Source: Clostridia bacterium
GTDB lineage: Bacteria > Bacillota_A > Clostridia > Oscillospirales > CAG-272
Assembly: GCA_017542695.1 (NCBI GenBank)
Contig: JAFXWT010000118.1
Span: forward strand, 1-10,530
Direction of reading: 5' to 3'
DNA: 10,530 bases
Positions 1 to 5,907 of this stretch are shown one piece after another (within the stretch, counting starts at the first letter, position 1; each line of letters starts with the position of its first letter). A program made the translations under genes and the position numbers. Under the pieces are notes generated by a model, which saw nothing but the letters and a program-made list of their open reading frames with translations, did no database searches and was not told where the DNA came from.

Positions 1-573
1 GACCTCGACCACGACCACGACCACGAGGAAGAAACCGAATACGACGAGCACGTCTGGCTTTCTCTGAAAAACGCCGCGAAGCTCTGCAAACATATATCGG
101 AAAAGCTCGGCGAGATCGACGTATCAAATAAGGTCGTTTATGCCGCGAACGCCGACTCATACATCGCAAAACTCAATGCTCTCGACGCAAAATACGCCGA
201 TGCGGTAGGAGCGGCAAAAACCAAAACGCTCCTGTTTGGAGACAGATTCCCGTTCCGATATCTTACAGACGATTACGGACTTGACTATTACGCCGCTTTC
301 GTCGGATGCTCCGCCGAAAGCGAAGCGAGCTTTGAAACGATAGTCTTTCTCTCGAAAAAAGTCGACGAGCTCGGACTCGGAGCGATAATGCAGATCGAGA
401 GCGCCGACGGAAAGATCGCAAAAACGATAAAGGAAAATACGAAAACAAAAGATCAGGCGATACTGACGCTCGACTCGATGCAGTCGACGACGTTGTCCGA
501 CGTCAACGGCGGCGCGTCGTATCTCGGTATAATGGAAAAAAATCTGAACGTTCTGAAAGATGCATTGAAATAA
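1..573 (+). CDS. znuA: Zinc ABC transporter substrate-binding protein, ZnuA/AdcA type (3' part, 5' end outside window)
   Basis: This is the last 190 codons of an extracytoplasmic metal-binding protein of the cluster A-I (ZnuA/AdcA/TroA) family, which captures zinc and hands it to the ZnuBC importer. The visible part opens with an acidic histidine run (DHDHDHEEE, residues 4-11), as in the zinc-collecting loop of ZnuA proteins. DEHVWL (15-20) follows and carries the conserved metal-ligand His17. The third ligand block reads DRFPFRYL (81-88), where classical ZnuA has a His-containing HxAFGY block. Glu133 and Asp158 (LTLDSM) match the conserved C-lobe acidic residues. The frame is open from base 1 and ends with TAA. 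The signal peptide and N-lobe are not visible. znuC starts 15 nt downstream. Family assignment is firm. Manganese instead of zinc is possible, but the His-rich loop favours zinc. Confidence 0.93.
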   Translation, partial: DLDHDHDHEEETEYDEHVWLSLKNAAKLCKHISEKLGEIDVSNKVVYAANADSYIAKLNALDAKYADAVGAAKTKTLLFGDRFPFRYLTDDYGLDYYAAFVGCSAESEASFETIVFLSKKVDELGLGAIMQIESADGKIAKTIKENTKTKDQAILTLDSMQSTTLSDVNGGASYLGIMEKNLNVLKDALK

Positions 574-588
574 GGAGGACTGATCGGA

Positions 589-1299
589 ATGGCACTTCTC
601 ATCTGTCGGGATCTTTCGCTCGGATATTACGGGCGCGAGATCGTTCACGGACTGAATTTTGAAGTCGAAGCGGGAGATTATCTCTGCATCGTCGGAGAAA
701 ACGGCTCCGGCAAAAGCACACTGATGAAAACGATACTAGGGCTCATAGCCCCGCTCGGCGGCGAAGTCCTGACGGGTGACGGACTCAGACCGAACGAGAT
801 CGGCTATTTGCCGCAGCAAACGGCGGTGCAGAAGGATTTTCCCGCGTCTGTGTGGGAGATCGTTCTGTCGGGATGCGGAAACAGGATGGGACTACGCCCG
901 TTTTTTTGCAAAGAAGAAAAGAGGATAGCGAGAGAAAACATCGAAAAGATGGGGTTGACAGAGCTTACAAAGCGGTGCTACCGCGAGCTTTCGGGCGGGC
1001 AGCAGCAGCGAGTCCTTCTCGCGAGGGCGCTCTGCGCGACGCGGAAGATGCTGCTGCTCGACGAGCCGGTTTCGGGACTCGATCCGAAGGTGACCGATGA
1101 AATGTACGGGATCATCGAGTCGCTGAACAAAAACGACGGGATAACCGTCATTATGATCTCCCACGACATAGAAGCCGCGATAAAATACGCCGACCGGATC
1201 CTTCATATCGGGCACGAAGTTTTCTATGGAACGAAGGAAGAATACATCAGATGTAATTATGCTCGGTATTTTCTGAAAGGCGGTGAACCGAATGACTGA
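589..1299 (+). CDS. znuC: Zinc ABC transporter ATP-binding protein ZnuC
   Basis: A cytoplasmic ABC ATPase of 236 residues that energises metal import through ZnuB. All motifs are present: Walker A GENGSGKST (36-44), Q-loop Gln76 in YLPQQ, signature LSGGQQQR (134-141), Walker B LLLDEP (155-160), and the H-loop His192 in ISHD. Length is normal for ZnuC/AdcC. The start ATG has an AAGGAGG ribosome site at 572-578 that overlaps the stop region of the upstream binding-protein gene. The end overlaps the permease gene by 8 nt, so the three are one operon and probably translationally coupled. Zinc specificity comes from the neighbours. From the ATPase alone, Mn/Fe-type paralogues would look alike. Confidence 0.95.
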   Translation: MALLICRDLSLGYYGREIVHGLNFEVEAGDYLCIVGENGSGKSTLMKTILGLIAPLGGEVLTGDGLRPNEIGYLPQQTAVQKDFPASVWEIVLSGCGNRMGLRPFFCKEEKRIARENIEKMGLTELTKRCYRELSGGQQQRVLLARALCATRKMLLLDEPVSGLDPKVTDEMYGIIESLNKNDGITVIMISHDIEAAIKYADRILHIGHEVFYGTKEEYIRCNYARYFLKGGEPND

Positions 1300-2146
1300 G
1301 ATCATCGAAAAACTGTCTGTTTATTTCGAGTATCCGTTCGTCAGATACGCGGTGATCGTCGGTGTTCTGATCGCGCTCTGCTCGTCGCTTCTCGGCGTGA
1401 CGCTCGTGCTTAAAAGATTTTCGTTCATCGGCGACGGGCTGTCGCACGTCGCTTTCGGAGCCATGGCGGTGGCGGCAGTCGTCGGACTGACCAACGAAAT
1501 GCCGCTCGTGCTCGCGATAACAGTCGTCAGCGCGATATTTCTTCTGAGGACGGGGCAGAACGCGAAAATAAAAGGCGACGCCGCCATTGCGATGATATCC
1601 GTCGGCGCGCTTGCGATAGGTTATCTTTTGATGAACATTTTCGCAAAATCGAGCAATCTCTCCGGCGACGTCTGCACGACGCTGTTCGGCTCGACGTCTA
1701 TCCTTACGCTGTCGAAAACGGAAGTGTGGATGTGCGTGGTACTGTCAGTCATTGTCGTCGCGGTGTTCATTCTGTTCTATAACAAGATATTCTCAGTCAC
1801 TTTTGATGAAAGTTTCGCCCGCGCCACGGGAACGAAAGCGGGAGCGTACAATCTGATGATCGCCGTCGTCGTCGCCGTTGTGATCGTGCTTGCGATGAAT
1901 CTCGTCGGCTCGCTTCTGATATCCGCGCTCGTAATTTTCCCCGCGCTGTCGGCGATGCGCGTGTTCAAGAATTTCAAAGCGGTCACGATCTGCTCAGCCG
2001 TGTTCTCGGTGAGCTGCGCTCTGCTCGGCATACTTATTTCGATACTCGCGGGAACGCCCGTCGGCTCGACGATCGTCGCGGTCGACATCGTCGGATTTTT
2101 CGTTTTCTTTACGGTAGGATCGGTCAAAGGAGGCATCAGGAGATGA
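1292..2146 (+). CDS. znuB: Zinc ABC transporter membrane permease ZnuB (ABC-3 family)
   Basis: A polytopic membrane protein of 284 residues that forms the transport pore of the zinc importer. It has the ABC-3 permease pattern: YPFVRYAVIVG at the first membrane helix, LKRFSFIGDGLSHVAFG after it, DESFARATG before the later helices, and a C-terminal hydrophobic pair ending near VGSVKGG. About eight hydrophobic segments are visible. I chose the ATG at 1292. It has an AAAGGCGGTG ribosome site just upstream at 1276-1285 and overlaps znuC by 8 nt. An in-frame GTG at 1283 would add three residues and lies inside that ribosome site. The stop TGA overlaps the next ATG in an ATGA junction, so the following lipoprotein is coupled to it. 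Confidence 0.93.
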   Translation: MTEIIEKLSVYFEYPFVRYAVIVGVLIALCSSLLGVTLVLKRFSFIGDGLSHVAFGAMAVAAVVGLTNEMPLVLAITVVSAIFLLRTGQNAKIKGDAAIAMISVGALAIGYLLMNIFAKSSNLSGDVCTTLFGSTSILTLSKTEVWMCVVLSVIVVAVFILFYNKIFSVTFDESFARATGTKAGAYNLMIAVVVAVVIVLAMNLVGSLLISALVIFPALSAMRVFKNFKAVTICSAVFSVSCALLGILISILAGTPVGSTIVAVDIVGFFVFFTVGSVKGGIRR

Positions 2147-2586
2147 AAAGGATATTATGTATTGTTTTTGCGGCTCTTATGTGCGTCGCGCTCGTCAGCT
2201 GCGGAGCCGATCCGACGGAAACGACAAACGCGGGGCAAGCGGAAGTGTCGACGGTTGACGTCGATCTGACAAAGCTCAGCTCGACAATGGTGTATGCCGA
2301 GGTCTACAATATGATGGTTTCTCCGGACGATTATATCGGAAAGAGCGTCAGGATGAAAGGTGCTTTCGCTTACGGGGAGGGCGACGGCAGATATTATTTC
2401 GCTTGCATCATCTCGGATGCGACGGCCTGCTGCTCGCAGGGGATAGAGTTCGTGCTGAAAGACGGCCGCAAATTCCCGAGCGAATATCCGCAAGCGGGAA
2501 CGGAGATCACCGTCGTCGGTGTTTTCGACACTTATTATGAGGGAACATATCGCTACTGTCAGCTTATCGACGCGGTGATGGAATGA
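2143..2586 (+). CDS. Small OB-fold-like lipoprotein co-transcribed with the zinc importer
   Basis: A 147-residue predicted lipoprotein. The N-terminus is a signal peptide with lipobox ALVSC, the lipidated cysteine being Cys20, so the protein should sit on the outer face of the membrane. A short Ser/Thr-rich linker leads to a compact domain (about 42-146) with alternating strands (IGKSVRMKGAF, EITVVGVFDTYY) that resembles a small OB fold. It carries Cys88, the pair Cys96-Cys97 in ATACCSQGIEF, and Cys139. From memory, proteins with a CC(S/A)QG(I/M)EF motif recur beside zinc importers in Clostridia, but I cannot verify this here. The 4-nt overlap with znuB shows it belongs to the operon. A metal-related role (surface zinc capture or delivery) is inference from position and cysteines. 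No enzymatic function is recognised. Confidence 0.82.
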   Translation: MKRILCIVFAALMCVALVSCGADPTETTNAGQAEVSTVDVDLTKLSSTMVYAEVYNMMVSPDDYIGKSVRMKGAFAYGEGDGRYYFACIISDATACCSQGIEFVLKDGRKFPSEYPQAGTEITVVGVFDTYYEGTYRYCQLIDAVME

Positions 2587-2593
2587 TAATCAA

Positions 2594-2631
2594 AAAAATC
2601 CTCTTTTGCCCGAACGCAAAAGAGGATTTTT
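2594..2631. terminator. Bidirectional intrinsic terminator between converging genes
   Basis: A perfect 16-bp inverted repeat (2594-2609 with 2616-2631) closes a 6-nt loop (CCGAAC). The core arms read CCTCTTTTGC and GCAAAAGAGG. On the + strand the stem runs into TTTTTATTTGTT. On the - strand the run of A at 2592-2598 gives the equivalent U-tract. It lies 7 nt after the lipoprotein stop and 21 nt beyond the stop of the kinase gene read from the other side. It can therefore end both transcripts. Confidence 0.93.
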
Positions 2632-2652
2632 ATTTGTTATGATTTCGTATCG

Positions 2653-3597
2653 TCAACGGCGCTGATTCATCTCCATTGCCACCGTCACGGCGGCGACGTC
2701 TCCGATGCTGTCGCCGAGTTCGGCGGGAACGACGCGGCAAACGTCGAGCGAATAGCTTATCGCTTCTTTTTTTAGCGTTTTTTCCATTTCGGCGCGGAGC
2801 AGATGACCGCTGCGCCGGAAAACGCTGCCGATGACGATCATTTCGGGGTTGATGATATCAACGATCACGGCGAGCGCGCGGCCGAGCATCGCGCCGCTTT
2901 TTTTGTAGACTTTGATTGCCGTTTCGTCGCCCGCGTCCGCCGCGGCGGCGACGCTTTTCGCGTTCACTCCGTCAAGTTCCGCGCGGCTTTTGCAGTATGC
3001 TGGATAAACTCCGCGGGATATGGCTTTTTCCGCTTCCATGCGCGCAAGACGGCCGATCCCGCCGCCGCTGCAAAAGCCCTCGAACGAGCCGGCTTTTCCG
3101 AAACCGACTGGGCCGCGCGGCGCGAGTCTGAGATGACCGATCTCGCCGGCCATGTCGCATGTGCCGGAGTAGAGATGACCGTCGAGGATGAGCCCCGCGC
3201 CCATGCCGGTGCCTGCCGTGAGGAACACCATGTTTTTCGTGCCGCGTCCCGCGCCGAATTTCCACTCGGCGAGCGCGCAGGCGTTAGCGTCGTTGCACAG
3301 CGCCGTCGGCAGTCCCGTTTTTTCTTTCATTATCTTGGTTATCGGTATGTTTATCCATCCCGGCAGATTAGGCGGGCAGAGTATAAGCCCGCGCGACGAG
3401 TCGAGCGGTCCGCCGCAGCTTATCCCGATCGACGCGACGGACGGTGTTTTAAGCGCGCTTACCGCGTCGTAAATCTTTGACAGCGTTTCGTCGCGGCCGA
3501 CCGTGTCGAACCTTATTTTTTCGAGTATTTTTCCGCTCTCGTCGGCGCGGACGACGGCGCACTTCGTGCCGCCTATATCGACTCCGATGTATTCCAT
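2653..3597 (-). CDS. ROK-family sugar kinase (glucokinase-like), lacking the usual zinc site
   Basis: A cytoplasmic sugar kinase of 314 residues, the normal ROK length. The N-terminal phosphate-binding loop reads VDIGGTKC (6-13). Catalytic Asp103 lies in CNDANA, a second nucleotide-binding loop reads TAGTGMGAG (127-135), and EIGH (152-155) is the sugar-contacting motif. The region that in most ROK proteins is CGCGxxGCxE reads VGFGKAGSFE (164-173), so all three zinc cysteines are replaced. I chose the ATG at 3597. GGAG lies 11 nt upstream, and the consensus promoter predicts transcription from about 3616, so an ATG at 3618 could not be used. The gene is divergent from the RDD/ABC operon. Glucose, N-acetyl sugars or another hexose are possible substrates. 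No DNA-binding domain is present, so it is not a NagC/XylR-type repressor. Confidence 0.92.
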   Translation of the reverse strand: MEYIGVDIGGTKCAVVRADESGKILEKIRFDTVGRDETLSKIYDAVSALKTPSVASIGISCGGPLDSSRGLILCPPNLPGWINIPITKIMKEKTGLPTALCNDANACALAEWKFGAGRGTKNMVFLTAGTGMGAGLILDGHLYSGTCDMAGEIGHLRLAPRGPVGFGKAGSFEGFCSGGGIGRLARMEAEKAISRGVYPAYCKSRAELDGVNAKSVAAAADAGDETAIKVYKKSGAMLGRALAVIVDIINPEMIVIGSVFRRSGHLLRAEMEKTLKKEAISYSLDVCRVVPAELGDSIGDVAAVTVAMEMNQRR

Positions 3598-3622
3598 AAA
3601 AAAACCATCTCCATTCAAAAAA

Positions 3623-3651
3623 ATTATATCTCAAAGGCACCGATTTGTCAA
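3623..3651 (-). promoter_or_regulatory. Sigma-A type promoter of the ROK kinase gene
   Basis: Read on the - strand, TTGACA (3651-3646) and TATAAT (3628-3623) are both perfect consensus hexamers separated by exactly 17 nt. The predicted transcription start is about 3616, giving a ~19-nt leader with a GGAGATGG ribosome site before the ATG at 3597. The strength suggests high basal expression unless a regulator blocks it. Confidence 0.88.
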
Positions 3652-3667
3652 GCGTGCGGCGACGCTT
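3650..3667. repeat. Short inverted repeat abutting the kinase -35 box (possible operator)
   Basis: AAGCGT (3650-3655), a 6-nt spacer GCGGCG, and ACGCTT (3662-3667) form a perfect 6-bp inverted repeat. It overlaps the edge of the -35 hexamer of the leftward promoter. A regulator bound here would block the kinase gene. Short inverted repeats of this size also arise by chance, so the operator reading is weak. Confidence 0.25.
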
Positions 3668-3736
3668 CGTTATTGTATTATGATATAAACACGGGCGCGT
3701 TTTTTTGTCAAAAAGCAACAAAAACATCAATAATGT

Positions 3737-3786
3737 GCCATAATTATAATTATTATATTGACAAGATTTTTCCCTTTTGATATAAT
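3737..3786 (+). promoter_or_regulatory. Sigma-A type promoter with AT-rich UP-like element for the RDD/ABC operon
   Basis: TTGACA (3758-3763) and TATAAT (3781-3786) are perfect consensus hexamers with a 17-nt spacer. The 20 nt upstream of the -35 box (3737-3757) is almost purely A and T, like an UP element that raises initiation. The predicted start is about 3793. It is divergent from the kinase promoter, with about 106 bp between the two -35 boxes, so one regulator could control both. Confidence 0.9.
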
Positions 3787-3846
3787 ATATCCATAAATAG
3801 AGACATCATATCCGCGCGATCTTTTCAAGAGAGGAAGGACATTGAA

Positions 3847-4002
3847 ATGCCTATCACGAGCGTAGTCAGAGTAAAGCATACGGCACGTGTTTCGATGCCC
3901 ATTTTTACCCTTTTTTCGTCGGATATCATTTTTGAAACAAGCTCACCGTTCGATATATCGAGCGGCGGGCTTTTTTATGTCACGGCGGTGAAAAATGATT
4001 GA
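3847..4002 (+). CDS. Candidate 51-residue small ORF in the leader of the RDD gene
   Basis: An ATG at 3847 opens a frame of 51 codons ending in TGA at 4000-4002. It is preceded by a strong ribosome site (AGAGGAAGG, 3830-3838) with 8-nt spacing. It lies about 54 nt after the start predicted from the perfect promoter, so it is the first translatable frame on the transcript. The peptide begins MPITSVVRVKHTARV and ends GGLFYVTAVKND. It has no signal peptide and no domain I recognise. Its stop overlaps the ATG of the RDD gene at 3995 by 8 nt, and its 3' third runs through a terminator-like hairpin. It may be a real small protein or a leader peptide that couples or attenuates expression of the RDD gene. 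Its good ribosome site and position argue for translation, but the peptide sequence gives no independent support. Confidence 0.5.
   Translation: MPITSVVRVKHTARVSMPIFTLFSSDIIFETSSPFDISSGGLFYVTAVKND
3939..3976 (+). promoter_or_regulatory. Terminator-like hairpin just upstream of the RDD start (possible attenuator)
   Basis: Positions 3939-3953 pair with 3958-3972: 14 pairs including two G-T wobbles, one A/C mismatch and a 4-nt loop, built around the palindrome TCGATATATCGA. A run of six T (3971-3976) follows. The hairpin lies after the promoter and only 19 nt before the RDD ATG, so any RDD transcript from that promoter must read through it. The left arm TCACCG (3943-3948) can instead pair with CGGTGA (3986-3991), which covers the RDD ribosome site. 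I recognise no known riboswitch class in the leader. Confidence 0.55.
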
Positions 4003-4753
4003 CCTTCAGAAAGCGCCGTTCGGCAAGCGCATTTTTGCATTTCTCGCCGACCTCATCATCGGGAGCATCCTTGTGGCGGGGATATATTTTGCTTTGTCGG
4101 CGATACTCGATATCGACGGATACACGAAAAAATACGACGACATCCGCGCTTCTTACGAAGAAAAGTACGGCGTTACGTACGACGTGACGCAGGAGCAATA
4201 CTCCATAATGACAGACGCGGAAAAAGATCACTACCGCGAAGCCGTCGACGCGATGAACGGCGACGAAGAGGCGAACAATGCAATCACGACGGCGTACACG
4301 CTGACGTTCGTGACTTTCGCTTCGGGGATCGTCGTTTCGATGCTGTTGCTCGAATTCGTTGTGCCGCTCATCATGAAGGATGGGCGCACGCTCGGAAAGC
4401 GGCTGTTCGGGCTCGGCGTGATGAGGACGAATTTTACGCGGATCACCCCCATTCAGCTATTTGTGCGCGGAGTTATCGGCAAGGGCGTGCTCGAACTCGT
4501 CCTGCCCGTGCTTCTCATACTGACAGCCATGTCGGGCACGACGGGGATATTCGGTCTGATCCTCCTCGGCGTGATGGCGATAGCCGAGGTCGTCGTTATG
4601 ATACGCAGCGCCGCTGACGCGATGCTCCACGACATCCTCGCCGATACGGCCGTCGTCGACTGGGCGAGCCAGCGGATATTCGAGAGCGATAAAGAGCGCG
4701 ACAATTTCATAAGAGAGCAAAAAGAAGATATCGAGAAAAACAAGCTCTATTAA
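3995..4753 (+). CDS. RDD-family membrane protein
   Basis: A 252-residue integral membrane protein of the RDD family, whose members mostly have unknown or transport-related roles. The family pattern is visible: KRIFAFLADLIIG (11-23, first Arg/Asp pair and helix 1), GRTLGKRLFGLGV (130-142) after helix 2, and LHDILADTAVVD (211-222) after the last helix. Hydrophobic segments lie at about 14-37, 103-127, 163-180 and 184-204. Unusual is a hydrophilic, charged insert of about 65 residues (39-102) between helices 1 and 2. The C-terminus is a charged tail. The start has GGCGG six nt upstream, and an in-frame TGA at 3989 rules out an upstream extension. It is the first full-length gene of the operon, 42 nt before the ATPase gene. 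Confidence 0.87.
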   Translation: MIDLQKAPFGKRIFAFLADLIIGSILVAGIYFALSAILDIDGYTKKYDDIRASYEEKYGVTYDVTQEQYSIMTDAEKDHYREAVDAMNGDEEANNAITTAYTLTFVTFASGIVVSMLLLEFVVPLIMKDGRTLGKRLFGLGVMRTNFTRITPIQLFVRGVIGKGVLELVLPVLLILTAMSGTTGIFGLILLGVMAIAEVVVMIRSAADAMLHDILADTAVVDWASQRIFESDKERDNFIREQKEDIEKNKLY

Positions 4754-4795
4754 AACGAAAATGAAAAAATCAAATAAAACGCAATAGGAGACGGT

Positions 4796-5896
4796 ATGAA
4801 AATTATCCTTCAAAATCTTACCAAGACTTTTCCGAGCAGAAACAAAAAAGTGGGCGGAGAGGTCACGGCTGTCAACAATTTCAATTTTGAAATACCTGAC
4901 GGCAAGCTGATCGGTCTGCTCGGCCCGTCGGGATGCGGCAAGAGCACGACGCTTTATATGATCTGCGGTCTGCAAAAGCCGACGGCGGGCAAGATCTTCT
5001 TCGGTGATCAGGATGTCACCGATCTTGAACCCGAGCATCGCGGAGTCGGGCTCGTTTTCCAGAACTACGCCCTCTACCCGCACATGACGGTAAAGCAGAA
5101 CATCCTGTTCCCGCTCCAGAACCTAAAAGGCGCGGACAAGCTCACCAAGGACGAAATGCTCGACCGCGCGATGAAGGCCGCGCGCCTCGTTCAGATCGAC
5201 GAGCTGATGGACCGCAAGCCGAGCGAGCTTTCGGGCGGCCAGCAGCAGAGAGTTGCGATAGCGCGCGCCCTTGTAAAAACGCCGCGCGTGCTCCTTCTCG
5301 ACGAGCCGCTTTCGAACCTCGACGCTCGCCTTCGCCTCCAGACGAGAGAGGAGATCCGCCGCATCCAGCGCGAAACGGGAGTAACGACCGTGTTCGTTAC
5401 TCACGACCAGGAAGAAGCGATGAGCATTTCCGATATGATCGTCGTCATGAAAAAAGGTGTCGTTCAGCAGATAGGCGAGCCGCAAAAGGTCTATGACGAC
5501 CCCGAAAATCTCTTCGTCGCAAAGTTCCTCGGCACTCCGCCGATCAACGTGTTCAACGGAAAGATCACGGGCGAGAAGCTTTATATCGGCGATGAAGCTG
5601 TGCTCGATCTGCCCGGACTTACCGAAAGCAAGGACGTCGTCGTCGGCATCAGACCCGAGGGCTTCATCCCCGCGGAAAGCGGCCCGCTCACCTGCACCAT
5701 CGAGAACATCGAGGTCATGGGACGCGACTGCTCCGTCGTTTCGACGCATCCGTCGTCGCAGAACCCGATCGTCCGCTCAATAGTCGATTCAGACCTCCGC
5801 GTCAAAGCTGACGACGAGGGCAAAATACACTTTACTCTCAAAAAGAACAAAGTGTTCATTTTCGACAAAGAGACCGAACAGAGAATACTGTTCTGA
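4796..5896 (+). CDS. ugpC: CUT1-type ABC transporter ATPase (MalK/UgpC/MsmX family)
   Basis: A cytoplasmic ATPase of 366 residues, the usual length for MalK/UgpC. Motifs: Walker A GPSGCGKST (43-51), Q-loop Gln89 in FQNYALYPHMTV, signature LSGGQQQR (145-152), Walker B LLLDEPLSNLDARLR (166-180), and H-loop His203 in VTHDQEEAM. FLGTPPIN (244-251) and GIRPEGF lie in the C-terminal OB/TOBE regulatory region that marks this family. The ribosome site AGGAG at 4786-4790 supports the ATG. Two permeases and a binding protein follow at once, so this ATPase is likely dedicated to them. In many Firmicutes such systems instead borrow a shared MsmX-type ATPase encoded elsewhere. The symbol indicates the family, not a proven substrate. 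Confidence 0.93.
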   Translation: MKIILQNLTKTFPSRNKKVGGEVTAVNNFNFEIPDGKLIGLLGPSGCGKSTTLYMICGLQKPTAGKIFFGDQDVTDLEPEHRGVGLVFQNYALYPHMTVKQNILFPLQNLKGADKLTKDEMLDRAMKAARLVQIDELMDRKPSELSGGQQQRVAIARALVKTPRVLLLDEPLSNLDARLRLQTREEIRRIQRETGVTTVFVTHDQEEAMSISDMIVVMKKGVVQQIGEPQKVYDDPENLFVAKFLGTPPINVFNGKITGEKLYIGDEAVLDLPGLTESKDVVVGIRPEGFIPAESGPLTCTIENIEVMGRDCSVVSTHPSSQNPIVRSIVDSDLRVKADDEGKIHFTLKKNKVFIFDKETEQRILF

Positions 5897-5907
5897 GGTG
5901 ACGCCGA

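Noticed and set aside
3598..3618. Seven-residue N-terminal extension of the ROK kinase from an ATG at 3618
   Set aside because: It would begin upstream of the transcription start predicted from the perfect promoter (about 3616), and the internal ATG at 3597 has a good ribosome site and the canonical MEYIGVDIGGTK beginning.
3686..3706. GC-rich stretch followed by seven T residues as a + strand terminator
   Set aside because: Only a weak 4-bp stem with a mismatch can form and no + strand gene precedes it.
3683..3711. Second leftward promoter for the kinase (TTGACA at 3711-3706 with TTATAT or TATATC as -10)
   Set aside because: The -35 box is perfect but the -10 matches only 3-4 of 6 positions, and the downstream promoter at 3651-3623 is perfect. 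It may still act as a minor promoter.
3816..3842. Resemblance of the leader (TTTTCAAGAGAGGAAGGAC) to the 5' part of the SAM-I riboswitch
   Set aside because: The conserved SAM-I core (GGCCC, GAAACC, GGCAAC) does not follow, and the downstream genes have no link to methionine or SAM. The similarity is probably only a ribosome-site-like purine run.
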